Assembly: GCA_019636285.1 (NCBI GenBank)
Contig: JAHBXV010000001.1
Location: 248,001 to 312,000 of the forward strand
Origin: Planctomycetaceae bacterium
GTDB lineage: Bacteria; Planctomycetota; Planctomycetia; Planctomycetales; Planctomycetaceae
Length of the DNA: 64,000 nucleotides
Direction: 5' to 3'
The translations under genes and the position numbers were made by a program. The notes under the pieces are model-generated. The model worked only from the letters and a program-made list of their open reading frames with translations. It did no database searches and was not told the DNA's origin. This document shows positions 25,358-34,224 of this stretch, in pieces (the first letter of the stretch is position 1; each line of letters opens with the position of its first letter).

Positions 25358-26479
25358 TCACGCGTATCGCAACAGCTCAATAGTATCCCAATCGACATTG
25401 AGCCCCAGTCCGGGACCATCAGGCACTGTCACAAAGCCCGGGGATTGAGAGAGGGCCGGAGTCGTCGCGTGGCGCGTCTGAAAAATCGGACCAATGATAT
25501 CGGCTCCGTAACGCTCGACCTGGATGTTGGGAATCGCCACCGAGGCATGCGCCATCGCCGCCGATCCGACATCCCACTCCAGATTGCTCCCAATCGCGCA
25601 ATGCACGCCCGCTGCCTCCGCGAGCTGGGCGATCGTCTGCGTATTGACTAGCCCGCCGTTCTTGCCGGGATAAACGCTGATGATGTCGGCTGCTCTCAGT
25701 TCGAGGCAGCGCAGAGCATCCTGGACCGTGAAAACTGACTCATCGGCCATGACTGGCAGACGAATTCGTCGTCGAACCTCCGCGAGACCTTCCAGGTCCA
25801 GCCGATGAACAGGCTGCTCCACGAAGGCAATGCCATAATCTTCCAGTGGCCCGGCCGCGCGGATCGCATCATTGACCGTCCAACCTCCGTTCGCATCGAC
25901 AGTCAGGCGAATGTCGCTCCCCACCGCTTCGCGAACCACGCGAATGCGTTCCAGATCGTACGCGAGCGGATCATGCCCGACCTTCAACTTCAGAGTTCGA
26001 AAGCCCTCGGCAACCATGCGTTTCGCGACATCGGCCGACTCGGCTGGTCCCACCGGCATAATGGGAAACCGCAGCGGCAAGTTCGTGTCGCGAGCTGCCC
26101 CACCAAGAAGCTGGTAGACGGGCGTTCGCAGGTGCTTTCCCACTAGGTCAAAGAGGGCCATCTCGAGGCCCGCCTTCGCGAACGGATTGGCAAAGGTCTT
26201 GGCAAGTCGATCCATGCACGCCCGAAGCCGACGCGGATCTTCGCCGATCAACCGCGGCGCCAGATGGCTGTCAATCAGTGCCTTCGCACCCAAACAGGTT
26301 TCGCCGCTCCAGTCCGGCGACGCCGTCACTTCCCCCACGCCGGTCTCGTCGCCATCCGTCGCGATCACCACCAGCAAGATCTGCGATGTGAACCGGAACC
26401 CCTTGGCGTCGCGCACGGTCCCCACGCCGCGATCGACCGGGATCTGAATCGGAATGGTGTCGATGTGGGTAATCCGCAT
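25358..26479 (-). CDS. Enolase-superfamily enzyme (mandelate racemase/muconate lactonizing type)
   Basis: 373 residues. The capping domain is at the N-terminus. The barrel shows FRTLKLKVGHDP (catalytic KxK), RLTVDANGGW, AFVEQPVH and PVMADESVF (three metal ligands Asp, Glu, Asp) and SVYPGKNGGL (general base Lys on the sixth strand). This Lys/Lys pattern matches the MLE subgroup, which includes muconate cycloisomerases, dipeptide epimerases and N-acylamino-acid racemases. Substrate cannot be chosen from sequence. The Kelch-like protein gene is 62 nt upstream on the same strand and may be co-transcribed. Confidence 0.88.
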   Translation of the reverse strand: MRITHIDTIPIQIPVDRGVGTVRDAKGFRFTSQILLVVIATDGDETGVGEVTASPDWSGETCLGAKALIDSHLAPRLIGEDPRRLRACMDRLAKTFANPFAKAGLEMALFDLVGKHLRTPVYQLLGGAARDTNLPLRFPIMPVGPAESADVAKRMVAEGFRTLKLKVGHDPLAYDLERIRVVREAVGSDIRLTVDANGGWTVNDAIRAAGPLEDYGIAFVEQPVHRLDLEGLAEVRRRIRLPVMADESVFTVQDALRCLELRAADIISVYPGKNGGLVNTQTIAQLAEAAGVHCAIGSNLEWDVGSAAMAHASVAIPNIQVERYGADIIGPIFQTRHATTPALSQSPGFVTVPDGPGLGLNVDWDTIELLRYA

Positions 26480-26541
26480 GCGCGAGTGTCCTCAGTCCCG
26501 TGAGACTCAGCCCAGACGACGCCAAAATGCAAAGACCGCGA

Positions 26542-27597
26542 TTAACGTTTCTTCAGCTTCCACACATCCGGCTGCATGTTGTTCCCCGCGATCATCCAGA
26601 GGTTGCCATCATGCACGATCAGGCTCGCCGCGTGTCGCGGCCGCCACGGAGTGTTCGTAAGTTCCGTCCAGTCGCGCCCGTTTGGCGAATACCACACATC
26701 GTTCCGGTTTCCGCCGTTCTGGTGGTAACCCTCCATCACCCACAGCTTGCCATCCCACGCGGCCACGTCGTGGTATTGCCGGGGATGCCAGGGAGCGGCG
26801 GCCGTCTCTTCGGTCCACGTCACGCCATCTTCGCTGGACCAGACATCGTTGAAGAAGAGCCGTGAGGGCGTTGTCGGCGTATCATACGTTCCGCCCCCCA
26901 GAATCCAGATGCGTCCATTCATCACAGCCGCGCCGCCGATCATGCCCCGAGGCGACCAGTAGGGTTCCCGGGGTTTGACTTCCTCCCAGTCCTTCCCGTT
27001 CGTGGACGTCCAGATGTCGCGGTAGAACTTCTCCGGCGCGCCTGGGGCAAAGCCCGGCATCGTCTGCCCGCCAATCACCCATAACTTGTCGCGATGCACC
27101 ACCGTGTAGTGCAAGACGCGCGGCGCCCACGGCGGTTCCGTCCCTTTGCTGACGAACTCCCACGTCTTCCCGTCGGTCGAACTCCAGACATCGTTTTGAT
27201 AGTGATGCTGGTTCGCATCGCCGCCAACGATCCACATCCGGTCCTTGAAGACTGCATAGCCAGCCGTATGGCGGCCTTCCCAATCGGCTGTCGCGTCGAA
27301 TGTCGCGTCCGTGAACGAGTTGGGTTTCACCAGCGTCCAGTCGAGACCATTCGCACTCGACCAGACTTCATTGTTACAGATGCGCGGGAAGAACTTGCGA
27401 TCGGCGGGATTCGGGTTCCACCCACCCAGCAGCCACATCTGACCGCGATAGCTGACAATCCCGGCCCCATCGCGCGGAGCGAAGGGTGCCGTCAGCGTCA
27501 CGAGTTCCCACTCGTAGGGAGGCTCATCCCCGCGAACCGAATCTTCCAGGGAGCCAAACAAGACGGCTGCCATCATCATCAGCCACGCGATTCGCAT
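26542..27597 (-). CDS. Secreted Kelch-like / galactose-oxidase-like propeller protein
   Basis: 351 residues with a signal peptide (MRIAWLMMMAAVLFGSL). Repeats of the type LWLLGGW / NDVWSSxDGxxW recur about every 55-60 residues: NEVWSSANGLDWTLV, NDVWSSTDGKTWEFV, RDIWTSTNGKDWEEV, NDVWSSEDGVTWTEE and NDVWYSPNGRDWTEL, each preceded by a R-x-x-W-I-x-G-G strand. This is a regular five- or six-bladed Kelch/sialidase-like propeller. No catalytic residues were identified, so binding or structural use in the periplasm or outside the cell is likely. Confidence 0.82.
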   Translation of the reverse strand: MRIAWLMMMAAVLFGSLEDSVRGDEPPYEWELVTLTAPFAPRDGAGIVSYRGQMWLLGGWNPNPADRKFFPRICNNEVWSSANGLDWTLVKPNSFTDATFDATADWEGRHTAGYAVFKDRMWIVGGDANQHHYQNDVWSSTDGKTWEFVSKGTEPPWAPRVLHYTVVHRDKLWVIGGQTMPGFAPGAPEKFYRDIWTSTNGKDWEEVKPREPYWSPRGMIGGAAVMNGRIWILGGGTYDTPTTPSRLFFNDVWSSEDGVTWTEETAAAPWHPRQYHDVAAWDGKLWVMEGYHQNGGNRNDVWYSPNGRDWTELTNTPWRPRHAASLIVHDGNLWMIAGNNMQPDVWKLKKR

Positions 27598-27706
27598 GCG
27601 GTCGGCCCTTCGCTCGATGGGGAAGAACGAAAATCACGTCGCTGTGATGATCCCGTTTTCCCGGTTCCATCGCGAGCGATGTCGACCGGAATTTCGCGAG
27701 CCGCGG

Positions 27707-28954
27707 TCAGTCGGCCGCGGAACCGGCCTTCGCCCATTCCTGGGCGAGTTGCACCAGCACCCGCGCGGCGGCCTCCATTTCATCCAGGCTGGCCCATTCC
27801 AGCGGCGAATGCGGATTATGTTGGCCCGTCGAAAGGTTGGGGGTGGGCAGCCCCTTTTCCGTCAGCAGCGATCCATCAGTTCCGCCGCGAATGATTCCCA
27901 ATTTGGGCTCCACGCCCAGCGCCCGATAGGCGGCCACGGCACACGAAACCGCGCGCGGTTCCTTCGCCAGACCTTCCCGCATGTTGCGATACTGACGGCG
28001 GATCTGAATCTCGATCCGCGCTCGCGGATGTTCGGCTCGCAGCGGCGCGGCGATTGCTTCCAGTAATTTGGCCTGCTCGTCGAGGGCAGCCGTCTCGAAA
28101 TCGCGCAAAATCAGTCGGGCCGACGCCTCCGCGACTCCCCCTTCCACGTGGTAGGGATGAATGAAACCGGCACGCCCATCGGTTGTTTCGGGCGAAAGCG
28201 TCGCAGTCGGAAGCCTCGCCAGAAACGCACTCAAGATCCGCACGGCATTGACCATGGAGTCCTTGCCGATCGACGGATGCGTGTTGATCCCCCGCACCGT
28301 CACCACGGCCTGGTCGGCCGAGAACGTCTCCAGATCGATTTCACCCTGTCCGCCGCCGTCGAGGGTGTAGGCCGCTATCGCTCCCAGTTCGCCAAGATCC
28401 AGATGATCGGTCCCGCGTCCGATTTCTTCGTCGCAGGTGAAGCAGAGCCGAATGGGACCATGCTGGAGAGAGCGATTCGCCAGCAATTGCGCAGCGGCTT
28501 CCATGATGGCCGCAACTCCGGCCTTGTCGTCGGCTCCCAGCAATGTCGTCCCATCGGTCGTGATGAGCGTATGTCCGATCACCGTTCGCAATTCGGGAAA
28601 CACATCGGGATCGAGCACCCGCGAAGGATCGCCCGGCAAGACCAGTTTCTCACCCTGGTAGTTCGCATGGATGACCGGTTTGACATGCGAGGAATTGAAT
28701 TCAGGAGACGTGTCGACATGGGCCACCCATGCGGTTGTGGGCACGTGATGCGGGACGGTCGCTGGGACGGTCGCCATCACGACCCCGGCCGGCGATAGGG
28801 ACACATCCACGCAGCCCATCGCCCGGCATTCCTCGGCCAGCATCCGCGACAGCACAAGCTGTTTCTCGGTGCTCGGAACCGACGAACTGGTTTCATCGGC
28901 TTGCGTATCAAGGCGAACATAACGCAGAAATCGGTCCAACAGCGGCGATGTCAT
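27707..28954 (-). CDS. pepT: Peptidase T (tripeptide aminopeptidase), M20 family
   Basis: 415 residues, the normal length for PepT. Zinc-site motifs are in order: WVAHVDTSPEF (His and Asp), TTLLGADDKAGVAAIM (bridging Asp), TCDEEIGRGTDHLDL (base Glu and metal Glu), YTLDGGGQGEI and QHNPHSPLEWASL (last His). The dimerisation domain contains IHPYHVEGGVAEA. PepT is cytoplasmic and releases the N-terminal residue from tripeptides. The gene stands alone, with 109 nt to the Kelch gene and 107 nt to the phosphatase. Confidence 0.93.
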   Translation of the reverse strand: MTSPLLDRFLRYVRLDTQADETSSSVPSTEKQLVLSRMLAEECRAMGCVDVSLSPAGVVMATVPATVPHHVPTTAWVAHVDTSPEFNSSHVKPVIHANYQGEKLVLPGDPSRVLDPDVFPELRTVIGHTLITTDGTTLLGADDKAGVAAIMEAAAQLLANRSLQHGPIRLCFTCDEEIGRGTDHLDLGELGAIAAYTLDGGGQGEIDLETFSADQAVVTVRGINTHPSIGKDSMVNAVRILSAFLARLPTATLSPETTDGRAGFIHPYHVEGGVAEASARLILRDFETAALDEQAKLLEAIAAPLRAEHPRARIEIQIRRQYRNMREGLAKEPRAVSCAVAAYRALGVEPKLGIIRGGTDGSLLTEKGLPTPNLSTGQHNPHSPLEWASLDEMEAAARVLVQLAQEWAKAGSAAD

Positions 28955-29061
28955 TCAGGCAGATTTCCCGATGAAAAGATGGTTGGCCCTGGCGAAATCC
29001 GTGGGACTGGCATTCGCGTTTCGAGTCACGATCGTCCTGGACGGTTCGTTCCCGTGGGCCG

Positions 29062-30855
29062 TTAATGGGTCGTGATTCGACTGGCTTTGTGTTTCACGTC
29101 AGGAAGACCTTGCTCGCCCGCCGGGCGGCGCCCGAAGACCACGACGCACAGATCGTCCCGCTGGGTACTGGAGCCACAGTAGCTTTCCACTTCCTCCACC
29201 AGCGACGAAACAATGTTCTGTGCATTCGTGGGCGCGGTTCGCAGGAAATCCATCAGCCGCTGCCGCCCGAAAATCTGCATCTTTTCGTTCATCGCCTCGG
29301 TGACACCGTCGGTATAGAGCAGCAGCGTGTCGTTCTCCCGCAGAGGGTATTCGATCTCCTGAAACTGCTGATCGGTCGCGATCCCGAGCGGCATCCCGGA
29401 CTCGGCTTGACCGATGTAATCCACCGATCCGTCCGCGTGACGCAAGAGCGGTGGGAGATGGCCGGCGTTGACGAGGCGGATCGTGTGCCGGACGGGGTCG
29501 AGGACGATCATCGCCAGCGTCACGAACCGATAGCCCAGCCCGCTGGTCCCCATGTCGTAATTCAGGCTGCTCAGTGCTCCAGCCACCGTCGCCTGACTCA
29601 ACAGGTGGAACCGGGCCGCCGCGTGCAGCCGCGCCATCAACAGGGCCGCCGAAACACCTTTACCGGCCACGTCGCCAATCGCGATCGCGATCTCACCGCT
29701 CGGAAGGCGGACATAGTCAAAGTAGTCGCCTCCCACGCGATTGGCGGCTTCGTAGTAATCGGCGAACTGGTATCCGCTCACTTCGGGGGGTTTGCTTGGC
29801 AGAAACCCCAGTTGGACCTGCATCGCGAATTCAAGGTCGCGTTCGACCTCGCGCTGCTTGAGCAGCGATTCGTGCAGCGTCGCGTTCTCGATCGCCAGCG
29901 CCCCCTGCGTGATGACGCTTGCCAGCAGTTCCAGATCGTCCTTCGTGAACTGCTGGTCCAGGTTCCGCGTGCTGATCTGGACGACGCCTAGCGATTCCCC
30001 AACCTGGTTGATGAGCGGCGCGCACATGACCGAACGAATCTGCAGCGCGGCGACGCTCTCACTGCTCTCGAACCGCTGGTCCTGCCGCGCGTCCGCACTC
30101 AGAATTGCCGTTCCCCCTTCCATCGCCTGCCGGACGATCGTCTGGCTGATGGTGGGAGCTTTCGTTTCGTCGGTACGTCCGACTGCCGATCGAATTTCCA
30201 GCCGCTCGGTCGCTGGATCGCGCAGCAGTACGAACGCGGTGTCTGCGGCCGGGAAGACCTTCAACAGCGCGTTCAGCATCACGGGAAGCAGGTCGTCCAG
30301 CTTCAACATGCGGCCGACGGCGTTCCCGATCTCCAGAATCGCCCGTAGCTTCACCTCGGGCTGGGCATTCAGGCGGATTCCGGTCGACGAGCGGGCCTCG
30401 AGCGTCCCCAGAATCGACGACCCCGAGGGGCTTCCCACATCGACCAGCGGCGAACGCAGAAACTGACCGCCGAGAACTTCGTCGACGTCGACCGTTTCCC
30501 GAATTCGGCGGTTGCCGACGTGCGTGACGCCGACCGATCCCCGAACCGGCGACGCAACCTTGGTCGGACGCAGCAGGAATTCAAACGTGTAGTCGCAGAG
30601 TTTGACTTCGTCCCCGTCGTTCAATTCGACGCGGCCGGAAATCGTATCGCCGTTGATCTGCGTCCCGTTGCGGCTGCGCAGATCCTCGATGAAATAGTTG
30701 CCGTGGCTTTCCAGAATCTGGGCGTGATGCCGGCTGACGGAGGCATTGTCCAGAACGATTTGGCAATTGGGGTGTCGACCCAGAACGGTCCGCTCCCCGT
30801 GAAGCTCCAGGAGCTGCCCCGTCGTATTGCCGCGGATCACCTTGAGAACCGCCAT
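29062..30855 (-). CDS. FHA-GAF-SpoIIE serine phosphatase (RsbU-like)
   Basis: 597 residues from the ATG at 30855; the open frame extends 34 codons upstream without a better signal. Residues 1-100 are an FHA domain (GERTVLGRHPNCQIVLDN, SVSRHHAQIL, DLRSRNGTQING) that binds phosphothreonine. Residues about 170-345 form a GAF domain (MCAPLINQVGESLGVVQIS). The C-terminal half is a PP2C/SpoIIE phosphatase: GGDYFDYVRLPSGEIAIAIGD, GKGVSAALLMARL, LLLYTDGVTEAMNE and QRDDLCVVVFGR. Proteins of this layout switch partner anti-sigma or STAS proteins after sensing a signal. No partner-switch gene is adjacent. Confidence 0.92.
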   Translation of the reverse strand: MAVLKVIRGNTTGQLLELHGERTVLGRHPNCQIVLDNASVSRHHAQILESHGNYFIEDLRSRNGTQINGDTISGRVELNDGDEVKLCDYTFEFLLRPTKVASPVRGSVGVTHVGNRRIRETVDVDEVLGGQFLRSPLVDVGSPSGSSILGTLEARSSTGIRLNAQPEVKLRAILEIGNAVGRMLKLDDLLPVMLNALLKVFPAADTAFVLLRDPATERLEIRSAVGRTDETKAPTISQTIVRQAMEGGTAILSADARQDQRFESSESVAALQIRSVMCAPLINQVGESLGVVQISTRNLDQQFTKDDLELLASVITQGALAIENATLHESLLKQREVERDLEFAMQVQLGFLPSKPPEVSGYQFADYYEAANRVGGDYFDYVRLPSGEIAIAIGDVAGKGVSAALLMARLHAAARFHLLSQATVAGALSSLNYDMGTSGLGYRFVTLAMIVLDPVRHTIRLVNAGHLPPLLRHADGSVDYIGQAESGMPLGIATDQQFQEIEYPLRENDTLLLYTDGVTEAMNEKMQIFGRQRLMDFLRTAPTNAQNIVSSLVEEVESYCGSSTQRDDLCVVVFGRRPAGEQGLPDVKHKASRITTH

Positions 30856-31160
30856 CACCACCCCCAGCCGCGCCGAACCCCCACCGTCAGAGTCTATCGG
30901 AGCCGATTCGCCACCGCCACAAGTCGCGACGACCAGCTCGCCGAACGCTCCCGTCAAGCGAAATCAGAAAAAATAGCCAATCAGGACAATGTGAGGCGTT
31001 TGGGGTGATTTTCGGTTCCGAGAACTTCCAAGAAAGTTACCCGGCAAAGTTGCCGGAACCAGAAAAGATCGCCAACGTGGTGCGGTCTACAGGTCGGGCC
31101 CCACCGGTAGACCTTGAACGGAATTGGTGCCAACCCATGGACGAATAGGCAAATCTACTG
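30856..31160. other. Divergent intergenic region with nested hairpins
   Basis: 305 nt between the FHA phosphatase and the thioredoxin-like gene. GGTTCCG (31014-31020) pairs with CGGAACC (31054-31060), enclosing a perfect hairpin CCGGCA-AAGT-TGCCGG (31041-31056). This lies about 100 nt before the thioredoxin start and could be a structured leader. An A/T-rich patch at 30960-30980 may hold promoters. No small gene recognised. Confidence 0.45.
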
Positions 31161-31742
31161 ATGCGTTTGACCTCACTTTCAGTGCTCACCTTTGTTTCCC
31201 TGACCCTTCCCGTAACCTTCTCGTTCATGGCCCGAGCTGACGAGCCAACTCAAACGAGCGATCAAGTCGCCCTGGTCGAAGATGAATTGGGGATGTCCCC
31301 CTTCCAACTGATTCATGCAGTCGAAGAGACGCCAGCCGTCAATGCGCCGATCGCCCTCCCGGAAGGAACGCAATGGCTGGTCTTCCAAACCGACTGGTGC
31401 GGACCCTGCCGCGCCGCGAAAGCCGACTTCGTGGGCTGGATGCAGGCCAGTGGCTGGCAGGTTGACGAATCGGAATTAGCGCACGTTCGTCTGGTCAATG
31501 GCGACCGCAATCCTCAACTGGTGGCGGCGTACCGAGTCTCGGCTTATCCGACGTTTGTCCTCATTCAGCAGGGCAAGGAAATCGAACGGTACTCGCCTTA
31601 TCCCGGTCGCTGGACGCTCGCCAAAAATTACATCGCGGCCGTGGAGCGATCGCGCACGCGAACCATGATGAGCTGGGTGGCCCCCGTGTGGGGTTGGCTG
31701 ACCACGGCCCGGGAATCACGGACCCCGACGCCCGCGAGCTGA
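31161..31742 (+). CDS. Exported thioredoxin-like protein
   Basis: 193 residues with a signal peptide (SVLTFVSLTLPVTFSFMARA). The redox motif is intact: WLVFQTDWCGPCRAAKADF, and the cis-Pro loop is VSAYPTFVLIQQGKEI. About 50 residues precede the thioredoxin fold, and the short C-terminal tail (TRTMMSWVAPVWGW) is hydrophobic. Likely a periplasmic disulfide reductase or cytochrome-c-maturation-like helper. It is a single gene converging on TolC. Fold sure, partner unknown. Confidence 0.85.
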   Translation: MRLTSLSVLTFVSLTLPVTFSFMARADEPTQTSDQVALVEDELGMSPFQLIHAVEETPAVNAPIALPEGTQWLVFQTDWCGPCRAAKADFVGWMQASGWQVDESELAHVRLVNGDRNPQLVAAYRVSAYPTFVLIQQGKEIERYSPYPGRWTLAKNYIAAVERSRTRTMMSWVAPVWGWLTTARESRTPTPAS

Positions 31743-31791
31743 TTCGGTCGTTCGGACCGCGAATCGGGCTTGCCGACTCGCCCGTCGCCGA

Positions 31792-33870
31792 TCAGGGCAA
31801 TTCAGCCGGCTGGCCGGTCGCATTGAACGGCTGGCCAGTCGTGTTGGATGGCCCGCTCTCGGATGCTGGCTCGTTCGGAACTTCGAGGGTAAGTTCCGGA
31901 GTCACCGGGAGCGGCGGACCAACGGGCGAACTCTGCTCGTAGACGCCCTGGCTGACCGGAACCGGCGCGCGTCCCGGCGGGTCGTGCGGACCTGGCGGAC
32001 GGCGAATCTGCTCGCGATTCCACGCGTCGATATACGCCTTTGTCGGCGACGGACCTTCCGCGAGCTGAACGCCGCAGTAGTCCAGAAGCGTCCCTTTTTC
32101 GAACTGCAAATTCTTCAGCGACAACTGGTACTCGACCAGCGCCCGGTAGTAGGCCGTGTCGGCCTCCGCCAGTCGTCGCTGGGCTTCGAGCACCAGGTCG
32201 AGCGGAGCATTGTCGGCGTCATAAGCGGCCTGGGAAGCCTGCACTTGTTCCGCCGCCGCGATGCGCCGATTCAAGCCGATTTCGAGCGACTGGTACGCGC
32301 GGTCGACTTCGGCGACCGCGTTGCTGAGATCATGAACGACGCTCCGTTCCTGCTCGGCCAACATCGCCCGCTCGCGTGTCAGCATCAGTTCGGCGTTCCG
32401 CACCCCCGCATAGGCTTTCCGGAAGCCAATCGGCATGCTGAACTCCATGCCGAGCTGCCACTCCTGGAAATCTCCCGAGAACAGGTCGCCATACGCGTTG
32501 TTGAAACGCCCTTCGCGACCGTCCGGCATGAGATCCTTGCCGAAGCCTCGGAATCGATACCGGGCCACGGCGTCGAGTTGGGGCAGGAGGAAGTTCTTCG
32601 CGGCTTCGTACTCGAGTTCCCGCTGTTTAATCATCCACTTCTGACGGCGCAACTCGACCCGACGCGTCAGCGCCTCGGTCAGCGTCACTTCCCAGTCGAG
32701 CGCGTACTGCACGGGAACCGGTTCATCGGCCGGACGAATCATCCGGTTGTCGGAAATCGGCAGTCCAATTAACAGACGTAGCCGACGCTCGGTGACCAGC
32801 ACGCCCCCTGTCCCGCGAAATGTTCCGCCCGAGGATCCGTTATTGGTGCGCGTGCCATCGATCAGCCGTCCCTGCAAGGCCGACTGAACGTCTTCTTCAA
32901 AGCGGTAGTACTGCTCGCGCGCCTGCGCCTCTTTCTCGGCTTCGCCGCCACGCCGTCCTTCCGCGTAAAGGGCCTGAATGCGTCGCCAGGTCTCCAACGC
33001 CGCGTCGCGAGCGCGAATCTTCGCGTCCAGATCGCGATACGCGAAGTAGAGATCCCAATAGGCATTCTCCACGTCGCTGACGAAATTCCGCACGCCGACC
33101 TCGAATTCGGTGAGGCCGACATCGGTCTTCAACCGCGCCAGGACCACGCCGCCGTACTGTCCGGGAACCGCGTTGGGGCCGGCAATCCGGTTGAAGTTCG
33201 TCCCGCCTCCCTGCAACAGCGGGTGCCGGGCTTCCAGATCAAACCACGTCGTCCAGGCACTCGGGAACTGATTACCGGGTGCATTGTTGTTGTCGTAGGC
33301 AGTGTAGTTCTTGAGGGCGAACTGACTGCCCGTCGCCGATCGCTTCGCCAATTGCGATTCGTAAACGTGGAAATCCTGTTCCAGCAGACGCGTTCCACCG
33401 CCGAAGAAGACGTTGTTGAGCGCCCGATCGTTTCGCTCGAACGATGCCGTCGTGCTGAACGACGCATCGAACGCCGACAGCGCGGCTTCCACCCCGACTC
33501 GGGGATCCGATTCCACGATTGCCGGATCGTTCTCGGTGCGAACCCCTTCCGGTGCCCGTAGCACCAGCCCACCCAGATCGCGAAGTACCGGCGAATTGGC
33601 AAGCGCCAATTGCATTGTGTCGTCGAGTGTCAGCTCAAGGTATTCCGTCGGATCTGCGGACAAGACCGAGCGAGGCGATTCCAGCGATAGCAGATCAGGA
33701 TTCGCGGGCGTAGGTCCGTCGGGATACTCAATCTTGCGCGTCAGTTGCTGGTAATGGACATGGTCGAGACTATCGGACAGGTGCGGCGTGCCGGCGTAAC
33801 GGAGACAGCCCGACAAGAGCAGGCTCCCCGTCGCCAGTTTCCAGACCCGTGACGGCTTGCCAGTCGCCAT
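31792..33870 (-). CDS. TolC-family outer-membrane efflux lipoprotein
   Basis: 692 residues from the ATG at 33870. A lipobox is present (SLLLSGCLRY). Two TolC-type helical repeats are recognisable: LTLDDTMQLALANSPVLRD ... RNFVSDVENAYWDLYFAYRDL and VTLTEALTRRVELRRQKW ... DLSNAVAEVDRAYQSLEI. It is longer than E. coli TolC because of an acidic/Pro-rich N-terminal stretch and a Pro-rich C-terminal tail (residues about 630-692). It diverges from the GAF-HlyD adaptor gene, giving an outer-membrane channel plus adaptor pair with no inner-membrane pump encoded here. Confidence 0.9.
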   Translation of the reverse strand: MATGKPSRVWKLATGSLLLSGCLRYAGTPHLSDSLDHVHYQQLTRKIEYPDGPTPANPDLLSLESPRSVLSADPTEYLELTLDDTMQLALANSPVLRDLGGLVLRAPEGVRTENDPAIVESDPRVGVEAALSAFDASFSTTASFERNDRALNNVFFGGGTRLLEQDFHVYESQLAKRSATGSQFALKNYTAYDNNNAPGNQFPSAWTTWFDLEARHPLLQGGGTNFNRIAGPNAVPGQYGGVVLARLKTDVGLTEFEVGVRNFVSDVENAYWDLYFAYRDLDAKIRARDAALETWRRIQALYAEGRRGGEAEKEAQAREQYYRFEEDVQSALQGRLIDGTRTNNGSSGGTFRGTGGVLVTERRLRLLIGLPISDNRMIRPADEPVPVQYALDWEVTLTEALTRRVELRRQKWMIKQRELEYEAAKNFLLPQLDAVARYRFRGFGKDLMPDGREGRFNNAYGDLFSGDFQEWQLGMEFSMPIGFRKAYAGVRNAELMLTRERAMLAEQERSVVHDLSNAVAEVDRAYQSLEIGLNRRIAAAEQVQASQAAYDADNAPLDLVLEAQRRLAEADTAYYRALVEYQLSLKNLQFEKGTLLDYCGVQLAEGPSPTKAYIDAWNREQIRRPPGPHDPPGRAPVPVSQGVYEQSSPVGPPLPVTPELTLEVPNEPASESGPSNTTGQPFNATGQPAELP

Positions 33871-34224
33871 GTTCGTCCGACTCACTCACGAAACACCGTG
33901 AAGCCCGCCTCGCTCCGCAAATCGCGGAACCAGCGCGGGAACCGCGTGTACACCACGACTTGTCATCGGATGCCGGTCGAGTCGGGGCAAACGAAAAGGT
34001 TGGAATCTTCCTCAAAACCGTCAAAGTCGACTCGCAATCTCGCCGCACTCGCCCCATATCTCCCATGTCACGCATCCCTCGCCGAGGTCATCCACCGCCC
34101 ACTGTAGAAAAAGTTTTGACGTTCGGACGATCGACGCGTCCAGAAGACCTCTCAATGACTTCAATTTCTCCGATAATCGCGACGATCCGGCTCTCTCCCC
34201 ATTTGTGCCGCATGAATCGACGTC
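33871..34224. other. Divergent promoter region between tolC-like and GAF-HlyD genes
   Basis: 354 nt without a credible gene. A TTGACG-like sequence near 34115 is a possible -35 for the rightward gene but lacks a good -10. No strong operator or repeat recognised. Confidence 0.5.
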